DNA of 64,000 nucleotides, from assembly GCA_020631735.1 (NCBI GenBank), contig CM036160.1:6432407-6496406 (forward strand), written 5' to 3'. Positions 47,346 to 58,275 of this stretch are shown one piece after another. The notes beneath the pieces were generated by a model. The model saw only the letters and a program-made list of their open reading frames with translations. It ran no database searches and had not been told where the DNA came from. The stretch's first letter is position 1; each line of letters opens with the position of its first letter. The DNA comes from Saccharum officinarum. Taxonomy: Eukaryota; Streptophyta; Magnoliopsida; Poales; Poaceae. A program made the position numbers and the translations under genes.

Positions 47346-47670
47346 GAATTTTATTTTTCATATTTTTTTCCTTTCATCTTTCTAAATGCATAGTAAATTA
47401 AATGTTTATCATAATTTTTTTCAAAAATACACATTAGTTTAGTTTGACTCTATTGTGCATTACAAAAATTGTAAACACTATTTTTTCAAATATTTCATAT
47501 TATCCAAAATAAATGTTATTTATAATGAATATTGTGTTAATGTAAAAATATAATGGACAATTAAAATATATAAAATTGTTGGCTTTCAACAGAAACTTTG
47601 TTTCTGAGTCATTTGGACGTTAAACTTTTGTTTCTTTAATAATAATTATCCAAATGTGCGACATTAATTG

Positions 47671-48881
47671 TCTGTCATTTGACCAAGTTTGACCAAAATA
47701 TGTCTTTGATTTTGAAAACATGTGCCTGGGACTTGCTAAAATTTATCTAGATGAAAATATGGTCCATGTATTAAATGTAGATCTTGATGAGCTCTAACAA
47801 CTTGATATTCAAAAGTTTTTCATTTGAAGTCATCAAATAGGTCATTTGACCAAGTTTGATCAAAGTCAAAACATTGGTTTTTAGAAACACACTTTGACCG
47901 AACTTTGGATGGTCTCGAATGGAAAACTCATGAATATAAAGTTTGTTCCACTCATCAAGACCTATATTTGGTCTAATGGTCAACTTTTTATTTGTAAAAG
48001 TTTGAACCACTCAATTTTGAATTTTCAAAGAATTCATAGCCAAACGCCGGTTTTCGGAACCCTGGATGGTCTCGACTGGAAAAGTCATGAATACCAATAT
48101 TGTTGCACTCATCAAGATCTACATTTCATATATAGACCATTTTTGCATTTGATAAAGTGTTGGCAAAGTGTAGTTGAAAATCCATAATTCCCACACATAG
48201 TTTCATATAGTTTGTGTGAGATTCAAGATTTGGTGAGTATTGTTTATTTAAACTTTTTCAAATAGAAAAAATGGTCTATATAAAAAGTTTGGATCTTGCT
48301 GAGCTCTAACAACTTGGTATTCCAAAGTTTTTCATTTCAAGTCATTTAGTCTGTCATTTGACCAAGTTTGACCAAAACCTGTCTTCGATTTTAAAAACAT
48401 GTACCTGGGACTTGCTAAAATTTATCCAGATGAAAATATGGTCCATGTATCAAATGTAGATCTTGATGAGCTCTAACAACTTGGTATTCAAATGTTTTTT
48501 ATTTGAAGTCATCAAATAGCTCATTTGACCAAGTTTGACCAAAGTCAAAACATTGGTTTTTAGAAACACACACTTTGACCGAACCCTGGATGGTCTCGAA
48601 TGGAAAACTCATGAATACAAAGTTTGTTCCACTCATCAAGACCTACATTTGGTCTAATGGTCAACTTTTTATTTGTAAAATTTTGAACCACTCAATTTTG
48701 AATTTTGAAAGAATTCATAGCCAAACGCCAGTTTTCGGAACCCTGGATGGTCTCGACTGGAAAAGTCATGAATATCAATATTGTTCCACTCATCAAGATC
48801 TACATTTCATATATAGACCATTTTTGTATTTGACAAAGTGTTGGCAAAGTGTAGTTGAAAATCCACAATTCCCACATATAG
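47671..48881. repeat. Direct duplication, ~680-bp period
   Basis: 47671-48200 and 48350-48881 are aligned at a constant offset of 679-681 bases with roughly 90-95 percent matching by eye. Shorter internal words ('catttgaccaagtttgacca', 'ggatggtctcga', 'gagctctaacaacttg') recur several times, so the block has layered repeats. It lies between the two CACTA genes and is non-coding. Confidence 0.85.
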
Positions 48882-48999
48882 CAAAGTTTGAACCACTCAA
48901 ATTTGAATTTTCAACACATAATGTTACAATTATATTACACAAGATGTCAAATACACATTATTAATTTGAGTTCACTACCTATATCAAGTGGGCACAGTG

Positions 49000-51900
49000 G
49001 TAAACTTTTTCTTGACGTAATGCCCTTGGTTATGATCATTCCGTAACCATGGAGTGTCCTCAGCAGCGAGTAGGATGCTTGGTGTTTGGCCACACAGAAG
49101 GGTGAGATTCGTTCATCCTTTTTATAATCCTCTAACACGTCTAACTTGTCTTCAACTCCCATGATATTTCTTTTCCCTGTAAGAACTATGTAGCGTTTTG
49201 GCTCGTTGGTTTTTTTTTCTCGTCGTGTTTCCCTCTCTTGGGTTTTGTAGACATGTCTTTCACATAGAACACCTGATTCACATCAGCAGCAAGGACGAAT
49301 GGATCATTTCTATACCCAATATTGTTGAGGTCCACTATTGTCATTCTGTACTCCTTATCGACTGATACTCCTCCGTTCATCTTCACCCATTGGCATCGGA
49401 ATAGAGGGACTTTAAAATTATGTGCATAGTCTAGTTCCCAAATCTCCTTTATGCGACCATAATATGTGTGTATGTTCCCATTCGGTTCCGTAGCATCCAC
49501 GCGGACACCACTGTTTTAGTTGGTACTCTTTTTATCTTGGGATACGGTGTAAAATGTATTTCTATTTATCTTGTACCCTTTGTACGTGAGGACGTGCCAC
49601 GCTGGTTGCCTAGCCAACAAATACAGTTCATCTCCAATAGTTTTATCACCCTGACATTTTTTTTACAACCAATCACCGAATGTTTCCATGTGATGACACG
49701 TAATCCAAGCCTCATTCTTCCTAGGATTCTCGGATCGTACAAAATTTATATGTTTCTCAATATACGGTTCTACCACAGTGGAGTTTCGAAGAACTGTGTA
49801 GTGCGCTTTATTAAAAGAATCATCACCCTGGCTGATATATGTTTTCTTTCCTAGTGTACCCTTTCCACCAAGTCTCCCCTCATACCGTGATTCAAGAAGA
49901 CCAATCGGGTCAAGGTCAGGAATGAATTCCACATAGAACTCAATGACCTCCTCTATCCCATATCCCGTGGCAATGCTTCCTTCTGGCCGACCCCACTGGT
50001 GAACATATTTTTTCAGTACACCCATAAATCTCTCTAAGAGAAACATGTTGTATAGGAACACAGGACCCATGATATTAATCTCTTTAACCAGATGAACTAG
50101 GAGATGTATCATGATATCAAAGAAGGATGGAGGGAACACCAACTCAAAGCTAACAAGACATTGAACCACATCATTCTGTAGAGTAGCTAGATCAAAAGGA
50201 TTGATTGCCTTCTGAGAAATTGCATTGAGGAATGCACACAGCTTCACGGTGGCCAGATGTACATGTGGAGGTAGAATTCCTTTTAAGGCAACCGGAAGCA
50301 GTTGCGTCATAATCACGTGGCAGTCGTGCAATTTTAAGTTGACAAATTTCTTCTCTGGCACATTTATTATACACTTTATATTGGAGGAGAACCCAGATGG
50401 GACTTTGATGCTGCTTAGGCACTCAAACGTGCTTTTATTCTCCTCATTGCTAAGAGTGTAGCTAGCAGGTCTTAAGTAATGACGTACATCATCTGTCTTC
50501 TCTGGATGCAGGTTGTCTCGTTCTTTCATGCGCTTCAAGTCCTCTCGTGCCTCAAGGGTATCCTTAGACTTTCCAAACACACCCATGAACCCTAGGAGAT
50601 TGACACAAAGATTCTTTGTCAGGTGCATCACATCGATCGAGTGGCAGACCTCAAGGTCTTTCCAATATGATAGCTCCCAAAATATTGACTTCTTTTTCCA
50701 CATTGGGGCGTGCCCCGAAGCGTCTTTTGGAACAGGTTCACTGTCTTGTCCCTTTCCAAACACTACTTTTAAATCCTTGACCATCTTGAATACCCCTGTC
50801 CCATCTTGGTTGCCTGGCTTGGACCGGTGTTCTGCCGTACCTTTAAAATGTTTGCCTTTCTTTCTCAACTGTTGGTTCTTAGCAAGAAATCGACGATAGC
50901 CAAGGTACACGACCTTTCGACATTTTTTTAAATAGACAGCCTCAAGGTCACCAAAACAATGGGTGCATGCATTATATCCCTTATTTGTCTGTCCTGAAAG
51001 ATTACTTAGAGCTGGCCAATCATCGGTTTGTCACGAACAACAATGCTCGCAGGTCGAATTCTTCCTGTTTGTACTCAACCCACATACGCACACCTAGTTT
51101 GCTCCATAGCAGCTGGAGTTCCTCAACTAATGGCCTCAGGTAGACATCGATGTCATTGCCAGGTTACTTCGGTCCTTGGATGAGCACTGGCATCATAATG
51201 AACTTCCGCTTCATGCATAACCATGGAGGAAGGTTGTAGATACATAGAGTAACGGGCCAAGTGCTATGACTAGAGCTCTGGTCCCCAAAAGGATTAAATT
51301 CATCCGTACTCAATGCGAACCTTAGGTTTCTTGCGTCATCTGTAAAGTCTGGGAATTCTCTATCTATTTCTCTCCATTAGGACCCATCTGCAGGGTGTCT
51401 CAACATGTTGTCCACCTTACGGTCTTCTTTGTGCCATCGCAACAACTTTGCGTGCTCCTTGTTTCTGAACAGTCGTTTTAGGTGTGGAATTATTGGAGCA
51501 TACCACATAACCTTGGCAAGGATTCTCTTCTTCAGACGTTCTTCATCCTTAACATCGGCAGGATCATCTCGCAAGATCTTGTACCATGACGCATGACAAA
51601 CAGGGCATTCATCTAAATTCTCGTGCTCGCCACGGTACAGGATGCAGTCATTAGGACATGCATGTATCTTCTCGATTTGTAATCCTAAAGGGTAGACGAT
51701 CTTTTTTGCTTCGTATGTAGTGGTGGGCAATTCATTAGGCTTGAGAAGCATCTTTTTTTGGATCTTCAGTAATTTTCCAAATGCCTTGTCAGATATACCA
51801 TTCTCTGTCTTTCACTGTAACAACTCCAATGTCGTGCCTAGCTTTTTCTGTCCATCTTCGGCCGACGGGTAGAGTAACTTCTTGTGATCCTCTAGCATTT

Positions 51901-52332
51901 GGTCAAACTTAGCCTTCTCCTTTTCACTTTCACAATCTCTCTGTGCGTCACGAATGACATCACCAAGAGCATCGTCATCTTCAGCGATACTGTTTTCTGT
52001 ATCCGCCTCTTCTTCAACTTTCGCCATCGCGAAGTCACAGTATTGAGCAAAAACATCGTCAGGGTCCGCTTGTTCTTCTTCACCTTCTTCCATCATAACA
52101 CCGGTCTCTCCGTGCTTGGTCCAACAAATGTAGTTTGGTATGAAACCTGACTTGAACAAGTGCAAGTGAATACTTCTTAAGCTACAAAATTCTTTTAAAT
52201 TCATACATACGGCACATGGGCAGCACATAAAACCATCCCACTTGTTTTCCTCTGCCACTCTGCAAAATTCTCGCACGCCCCAATGAACTCGTTGGAGCGG
52301 CGATCGACATTGTACATCCAATGATGTGTCAT
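49000..52332 (-). pseudogene. CACTA transposase (tnp2 type), multiply broken
   Basis: The likely start is the ATG at 52332 (MTHHWMYNVDRRSNEFIG), which shifts frame near 52280 into the transposase-associated domain (FMCCPCAVCMNLKEF … NYICWTKHGE). The tnp2 core runs from about 51780 to 49660: ACPNDCILYRGEHENLDECPVC, MLRHPADGS, NPFGDQSSSHSTWPV, YNLPPWLCMK, SIDVMHLTKNLCVNLLG. Then follow the DUF4218-like region (PPSFFDIMIHLLVHL) and, at 49500-49186, the DUF4216-like region (YYGRIKEIWELDYA … FRCQWV). Stops at 51812-51814 (family tryptophan), 51377-51379 and ~51163, and a shift near 51030, disrupt it. It is the same enzyme type as in the 7.2-16.7 kb element but from a clearly different CACTA lineage, given the sequence differences. 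Confidence 0.88.
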
Positions 52333-53002
52333 TATCTGCATTATATGACATCACATAATTAAAAGCCCAGCATGAGAAAAGAGCGTGGCACAACCTTATC
52401 TAATTGAGTTCAAAATTTTATAAGTGGTTCATCATTTCATAAAATTAATTTATGGACGTTAATAAAAAGCTAGCAAAATCATAAAATTTGTATTTTTCTA
52501 TTGAAAGGTGTAATTTTATCTCTAAATAAAATTAATTTGAAGAATTTTTAAAGTTAAAATTAATTTGTTTCAAAATTACAAAGAATCAACATTATTTAAT
52601 ATTTTAAAATGAGAACATGAACAAATTAAAGTAAAAAGTATCCTAAAAAGTCTATAATAGAACTAAACATTATATGTGTATACTACTTTCTAGGTACTAT
52701 AATTAGCATCGTTCATAAAAATTCAAACATAAAAAGTGATTGGAGCTAGCAATATAAAATAAAATAGCCATATACAATATGGATTTACATATGGTGCTGC
52801 TAAAACATAGGAGGATGAAATTAGCAACATTTCAAATAAATCGACGACGGCGTAGAAGCGTTTGAAGTGGATTGATCGCCGGAGATGAGACAAGCAAGAA
52901 CAATGGAAGAACAAGCAACAAGAACATGAACAAGGAGACTCGGGCTCGGGCAAGCTCGGGCAGGGAGGAAGAAGAGGGAGGTTCAATTTGTAGGGGGAGG
53001 TT

Positions 53003-53245
53003 TTAATCCCGGTTGGTAACACCAACCGGGACTAAAGCCAGTCCTATAGTCCCGGTCGGTGTCACGGACCGGGACAAAAGTTGTAGTCCCGGTCGGTGAC
53101 ACCAACCGGGACTAAAGGCGGTTGGTGTTACCAACCGGAACTAAAGGTCCCTCCCGACAGTGCCTGACAACAGAGCCGTTGGCGAGGAACCTACCAATTG
53201 GGACTAAAGCTCTATTTAGTCTAGGTCGCCGAAATCGCCGAGACT
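53003..53245. repeat. Right subterminal repeats of CACTA element
   Basis: About six short hairpin-like units of the type cccggttggtaacaccaaccggg, equivalent to those at the left end. Confidence 0.85.
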
Positions 53246-53290
53246 AAAGGCATTTTGGACGATCGACGAAAGGTCAGTTGTGTAGTAGTG

Positions 53291-54104
53291 TGGTGGAGGC
53301 GAATTCGGCCGGCGAAGCAAACTCGATGGCGGTGGCGAGGAGGAAGAAAAGAAGGGCACGGCGGCTAGCACAGCGTTATAGAGGCGAGGGCGCGGCATGA
53401 GCAATGCAAGTTCCAGCAGCTGCAGGACGTGGCCGACGCGAAGCAACTGGACGCCACGCGCAGGAAGTGACGAGAAGGTCGTGGGCGGTGACGGTGAGAC
53501 AGCAGGCAGGCTGCTCACCTGATTCACTGTAGCTACTAAAACTATCTCATTCTCCTCTCCTTTTCAAATTACTTCAAAAAAAAGAATCAAATAGAAACTT
53601 TGGGCGATCGACGGCGGTGGCGAGGAGGAAGAAAAGAAGGGCACGGCGGCTAGCACAGCGTTACAAGACAACTTGAACAAGCAACAACTAACCTTAACAA
53701 CTAACCTTAACAAGTAGACTACTTTCAAAAAAAAGAATCAAATAGAAACTTCAAAATCTTCCAACATGAAAGTTGTTCAAAATTGAAAAATCTACAACTT
53801 TCATTTTTTAACCAACTCCAAATTCCAATTAGTTTTGAAAGTAGGATTTTAAATTTTGAATTTGAGTTTAGGGTTAATAAACAACTCATTTACAAATTTG
53901 GTATTTAATTAGTGAATAATTACTATTCAAACATCGCAATTAGTTGTACCATTTCAAAGCACAAATTTTTGTACCAATTCATGAAATAAAAGTTGCACAA
54001 GTCTTATTCATGAAATTTATTTTAATAATTCCTCCCAAAAATTTTGAATTCAAAATCGAATTCCAAATACTTCACCAACCTTTTGTTATCATTTCATGTA
54101 ACTG
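53291..54104. other. Patchwork DNA with duplicated blocks
   Basis: The 54-bp block 53328-53381 is repeated at 53611-53664. The word 'caaaaaaaagaatcaaata' occurs at 53574 and 53728. 'acaagacaacttgaacaagc' with following bases (53665-53715) recurs at 55076-55120. The end of the region (54040-54100) is an inverse copy of 34078-34135, just outside the copia element. No gene seen. Confidence 0.65.
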
Positions 54105-54290
54105 GTCGGTGCTGACACCCGAGATGCTGGACTTGCCCATCGGTGCCGAGCGCGATCAGGTAGAGGCACACGTACAGGACGCCCATCGGGAGCCCCGTGG
54201 CCTGCTGGCACGGCCCAGCCGCGCCGGGTCCGCACGGCGGCGGCCCCAAAACTGCGTGCGTGCCGTGCAAGCCGCAAAACCAACGCGGAA
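54105..54290 (-). pseudogene. NRT1/PTR (NPF) transporter exon fragment
   Basis: The minus strand encodes PPPCGPGAAGPCQQAT, then PMGVLYVCLYLIALGTDG, matching the segment before and including the conserved membrane helix of plant nitrate/peptide transporters (ALYLIALGTGG). After a one-base shift it continues KSSISGVSTDQLHE, corresponding to the family's K-x-x-V-S-x-x-G-x-DQF motif. Only ~60 residues of the ~580 expected are present, with no flanking exons. It is a captured or deleted gene fragment. Confidence 0.55.
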
Positions 54291-54587
54291 GGAAACGAAG
54301 GAGCCGCTGGATTGAGGAAGAAAGGTGCCCCACGGAAGGATTCACGGCAGAAAAAAAAGAAAAAAAAAGTGGCTACCATGACATAATGCCATTTGAAGGT
54401 AATAGACCATTCTTTTTTGGTGGTATTTTACGTGACGAACGTCTTTCGATGGTATTTTTCGAATATCGTCATCTTTCAATACTATGAAACCAATTTTTTC
54501 ATACTAATTACATATATTGGTTTCTCTTCTATTAACTTATCGATTTTTTGCCAAATCTGATACAACAAAATAACATGTGAGTCAAAT

Positions 54588-54593
<6 letters not shown>

Positions 54594-54670
<77 letters not shown>
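54594..54670. repeat. (TA)n microsatellite, ~38 units
   Basis: Uninterrupted AT dinucleotides. Isoleucine/tyrosine-rich frames across it are artefacts. Confidence 0.97.
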
Positions 54671-54673
<3 letters not shown>

Positions 54674-55699
54674 TACAGAATACCATATAGTAACGTTATG
54701 TATATAATAAATTTATTTTTAAGAAAATCCCGCGGCAATGCGCAGGGTATCCTTCTAGTTTATTTTGATCGGGAAACCATTAGCCATGTACACAGTATAA
54801 GACACCATTTTGATCGGGAATCTATCGATTACTAGAAGCACATGAGGCACAATATATATCATCAAATCCATTGCAACAAGGTGTCAAAAAAATCCATTGC
54901 AACAAGTGGCTATACATCACACCACTTGTAGTTAAACTTAAAAGGCACACGTGTCACTGTCCTAGCTACCTAACTCGGCCCATATATCTAATTAGTGTTA
55001 GATAGATATATATATATGGCATTGTCAAAGTTTTGACCATTCAGTGAAACAGAGCTGAGTGGAAAACTCAATAGTACAAGACAACTTGAACAAGCAACAA
55101 CTAACCTTAACAAGTAGACTAGTTTTCATTAAAAAAAAAACAAGTAGACTAGTACTTTCAAACGGATTTGGACAAAAGGTATGTTTCCTCCATGTTGTTA
55201 TTGTCTGACGGCGTATTATTGTTGAAGTTATTAGTAAAAGTTCAATTTCGACCAATAATTTCTTGTTGACTTTTCATTTATATGTGATATAAGAAAGTAT
55301 AATCATAGTTAGTATTTTTCAAAACAAATATGAAATAGCACATGGACGCTAATTTAATTGATGTCAAAAAGAAATTATATTAATGGAATAACTATTGGTC
55401 AAATTTTATTTGCAATTCCATACGGGCTAGAACCCGTCATAAATAAAATTCGATTTGGTAGATCATTATAGGATACAAATGTTACATGATGCTCGAATTC
55501 GAATATAAATAAATCGAATATACAAAACTCAACCGCATCACTCCAATCTCCCACGTTAGTTCGTGCAAACCACTAGCACTGGAAGTTCCCTTCTCCAGCT
55601 TGGACTACCTCCGGCACACACAGCCGCTTGCTTGTACATAAATGCATCTCGGTCGTTGTCGTCGGCCATGTGCGCACGGTACAGAGCTGATCGACGAAG
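54671..55699. other. Intergenic and upstream region of fucosyltransferase copy 2
   Basis: AT-rich DNA to about 55550. From ~55640 it resembles the copy-1 leader in a diverged form ('cggtacagagctgatcgacg' occurs in both). No other gene recognised. Confidence 0.5.
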
Positions 55700-57447
55700 A
55701 TGACGATGAGTGGCGGCACTGCAGGCAGCATCGTGCCAAAGCTGTGTATGTGTCACCGGGCTTTGCTCGCCGCCAGCAGCCTGACGACCCTGCTGCTCCT
55801 GGCGTGCTTCGTCCTCGGCCGGGGTAGCGCGTCGTCAGCGGCCTGGCTGAAGATCGATCTCGCCAAGCTCACAGGCATGAACAATGGAACAGCAGGTAAG
55901 TACGGTCGTCACTCGTATGCATGTGAGCACTGTAGCATATCGACAAAACTAAGCTATGTCACCTGCCTCCAGGGCTTACGACGAACGCTCCTCATGGCCG
56001 CGACGAGCTCCTCGGCGGGCTCCTCCCGGCGGGCATGGACCGGCGAGCATGCCGGAGCCGGTACAAGTCGTGGAGGTACTACAAGTACTTCCCGTACGCA
56101 GCGTCGCCGTACCTCCAGCGCAAGCTGCGCGCCTACGAAGCACGGCACCGTCGGTGCGCCCCCGGCACGCCGCTCTACGCCAAGTCCTTGGAGCGGCTCC
56201 GGTCCGGCCACAGCGCGGACGGCATGGACTGCACCTACGTCGTGTGGCTCCCCTTCGACGGCCTCGGCAACCGCATGCTGTCCATGGTGAGCGGCTTCCT
56301 CTACGCGCTGCTCACGGACCGCGTCTTACTCGCCGCCTTGCCTCCGGACTCGGCTGACCTCTTCTGCGAGCCGTTCCCGGGCACGACATGGCGGCTCCCG
56401 TTGGGCGACGACTTCCCCGTCGCCAACCTGGTCCCACGGGGCCAGGACATCGAGCGGTCGTACACGAGGCTCCTCGACGCTAAGGTGGTCGGTCCGGCCG
56501 CGAACGCGACGGCGGGCGTGCCGGCGTACGTGTACCTGAGTTTAGGGTGGCAGCTAAAGGACCCGCTCTTCTTCTGCGGCGAGCACCAGCTCGTTCTCGG
56601 CAAGGTCAACTGGCTGCTGCTGTACAGCGATCTCTACTTCGTGCCGTCGCTGTACGCGGTGGCCGAGTTCCAGGACGAGCTCCGGCGGCTGTTCCCTGCC
56701 AAGGAGAGCGTGAGCCACCTCCTGTCCCGGTACCTATTCCACCCGACCAACCCCGTGTGGAGTCTGACCACCAGGTACTACCGCTCGTACCTGGCTTCGG
56801 CAAAGCGAAGGATCGGTGTGCAGATCAGGATGTTCAGCTATGGCTCCATCCCCGCCGACGACATGTACAGCCAGATCCTCGCGTGCTCGCGACAGGAGCA
56901 CATACTGCCAGAGACCGACGACGGCGGCGGCGGTGCTGGTGACAATGGCGTGCTGGCAACGAGGAGCGACGACAATGGCGATGGCTCCAACTCCACGGCC
57001 ATCTTGGTGGCGTCTCTGTACGCGGACTACTACGAGCGGCTGAGGTCGAGGTACTATGAGCACGCGGCGAAGGGCGGCGAGAGGGTGGCCGTGTTCCAGC
57101 CGTCACACGAGGGGCGGCAGGCGACGGACAACATGGCGCACAACCAGAGAGCTCTCGCGGAGGTCTACCTGCTCAGCTTCTCCGAGGAGCTTCTCACATC
57201 CGGGAGGTCGACGTTTGGGTACGTGAGCAGCAACCTCGCCGGCGTCCGACCGACAATCCTGCTCACCGCGTATGGCCACAAGGTTCCCGAGCCGCCGTGC
57301 CGGCGGGCCGTGTCCATGGAACCGTGCAACCTAACGCCGCCCCTGGGTGTGGAGTGCCAGGGCAAACCCGTCGACAAGGAGGACCTGGCACGCCACCTCA
57401 GAGTCTGCGAGGATTCCAATGACTCAGTCAAGTTTTTTGATGACTAA
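55700..57447 (+). CDS. GT37 fucosyltransferase (xyloglucan FUT1-like), copy 2
   Basis: Exons 55700-55895 and 55973-57447, with a 77-bp GT-AG intron, encode 556 residues. Exon 1 carries the tail and a membrane anchor at residues ~19-40 (ALLAASSLTTLLLLACFVLG); it is 36 bp shorter than in copy 1 and clearly diverged. Exon 2 has the same length as in copy 1 and differs by only five residues over the last 470 (E/K, V/L, R/H, L/F and D/G), including the same GLGNR and GVQIR motifs. The predicted role is the same: Golgi transfer of fucose from GDP-fucose to a wall glycan. It is open throughout, with no lesion. Different anchors could give the two proteins different Golgi localisation or turnover; that is inference. 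Confidence 0.9.
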
Positions 57448-57711
57448 CCAATCCGATACTAACTTCATTCCTTGTAAACTGTTCTTAATTTATTGTTTTT
57501 TAGCAGAGTTATTAATTTATTGTTAACACGCATCTCTAAAATTATTCTTAGTCGTTGTAAGAACCCATGTATGATACCATGTAAAAGAGTCGTTTCACGT
57601 ATAGCTTAACATTGTCAGCCCATCGAACTAACGAAAGAGTCAAGAAACCTAAGGAAATTTATTTTAGGGCCAAATAAACAAGTTCGAGAAAAAAAAGAGT
57701 CAAGAAACTAA
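57448..57711. repeat. Duplicated 3' flank of fucosyltransferase copy 2, first part
   Basis: Nearly identical to 29199-29465 downstream of copy 1, with scattered substitutions. Interrupted at 57712 by a MITE. Confidence 0.88.
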
Positions 57712-57942
57712 GGCCCCGCGTTTGGTTTGGGTGTGTTAAAGTTTAACTCCCATCACATCAATGTTCCCTCAAATGCATGGAGTACCAAATGTAGACTAAT
57801 TGCATGCATGTCGGCACATATTAGAAGTAATTTACGAGACGAATCTATTAAGCCTAATTAGTCCAAAATTAGAAACTCTTTATCAAATAAGATGAAAGTG
57901 CTACAGTGTTTGTTAAACTTTAACACCAAAACCAAACAGGTC
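57712..57942. mobile_element. Tourist-like MITE with proven empty site
   Basis: 231 bp starting GGCCCCGCGTTTGGTTT and ending AAACCAAACAGGTC, flanked by TAA on both sides (57709-57711 and 57943-57945). The copy-1 flank reads 'gaaactaagccgtac' at 29458-29472 with a single TAA and no insert. TAA duplication and terminal type fit PIF/Harbinger-derived Tourist elements. Interior words 'acgagacgaatctattaagc' and 'ctaattagtcc' resemble those in the MITE at 18926. Confidence 0.9.
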
Positions 57943-57965
57943 TAAGCCGTACTTTTTAAGGGCCA

Positions 57966-58117
57966 AGGAAATAATTTCCTCTAAAAGCTAATAATCGATT
58001 GGTCTCATCTCGACAAGACAAATTAAATCATTTTTTATCTAAGGCTAGTTTTAGTGAAGATTTCATTTAAATTTCGTTTGCATTTAATATTGTAACACAT
58101 CAGTAGATTTTATGACT
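57966..58117. repeat. Left copy of long duplication flanking LINE
   Basis: From 'aatttcctctaaaa' to 'gattttatgactt' this ~150-bp block is repeated at 63449-63585 on the other side of the LINE. Both copies share 'cctctaaaa' and 'ttgcattt' where copy 1 has 'cctataaaa' and 'ttgtattt', so the duplication arose on the copy-2 flank. Confidence 0.8.
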
Positions 58118-58275
58118 TTTTTTAGATAAAGGATAGTATATATCCGGCATCATCTATCAATCGATAGAATCAGGCCAATTATTACAAAAGGTAATCCAAA
58201 CGGTAGCACATGAGCTGTAAAAGATTCCGAGTTTACATCGAGACACAAGTATAAAACAAACGAATAGAGTTTTGA

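Larger units (their letters stand above)
41001..53290 (-). mobile_element. CACTA transposon with protease-bearing second gene, 12.3 kb
   Basis: The left end is CACTACTGCACAACGGGG and the right end is …GTGTAGTAGTG, inverse CACTACTACACAACTG. Flanking triplets are TGA and TGG, an imperfect 3-bp duplication. Subterminal arrays of 'tttagtcccggttggtaa' / 'ccaaccgggactaaag' occur at 41028-41240 and 53003-53240, characteristic of a widespread grass CACTA family. Genes run on the minus strand: the tnp2-type transposase near the right end, then a TNP1-type gene with a C48-like protease end. All are damaged. The left end lies only 6 bp beyond the target duplication of the copia element. Confidence 0.85.

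Noticed and set aside
47894..48964. Two similar plus-strand frames of ~97 and ~129 codons
   Set aside because: They are similar only because the underlying ~680-bp DNA is duplicated; no domain and no codon-like conservation.
41001..53290. Two separate CACTA elements meeting near 47.2 kb
   Set aside because: No CACTA terminus or 3-bp duplication found at the internal repeats, and the two genes are complementary and in the normal order. Kept as an alternative only.
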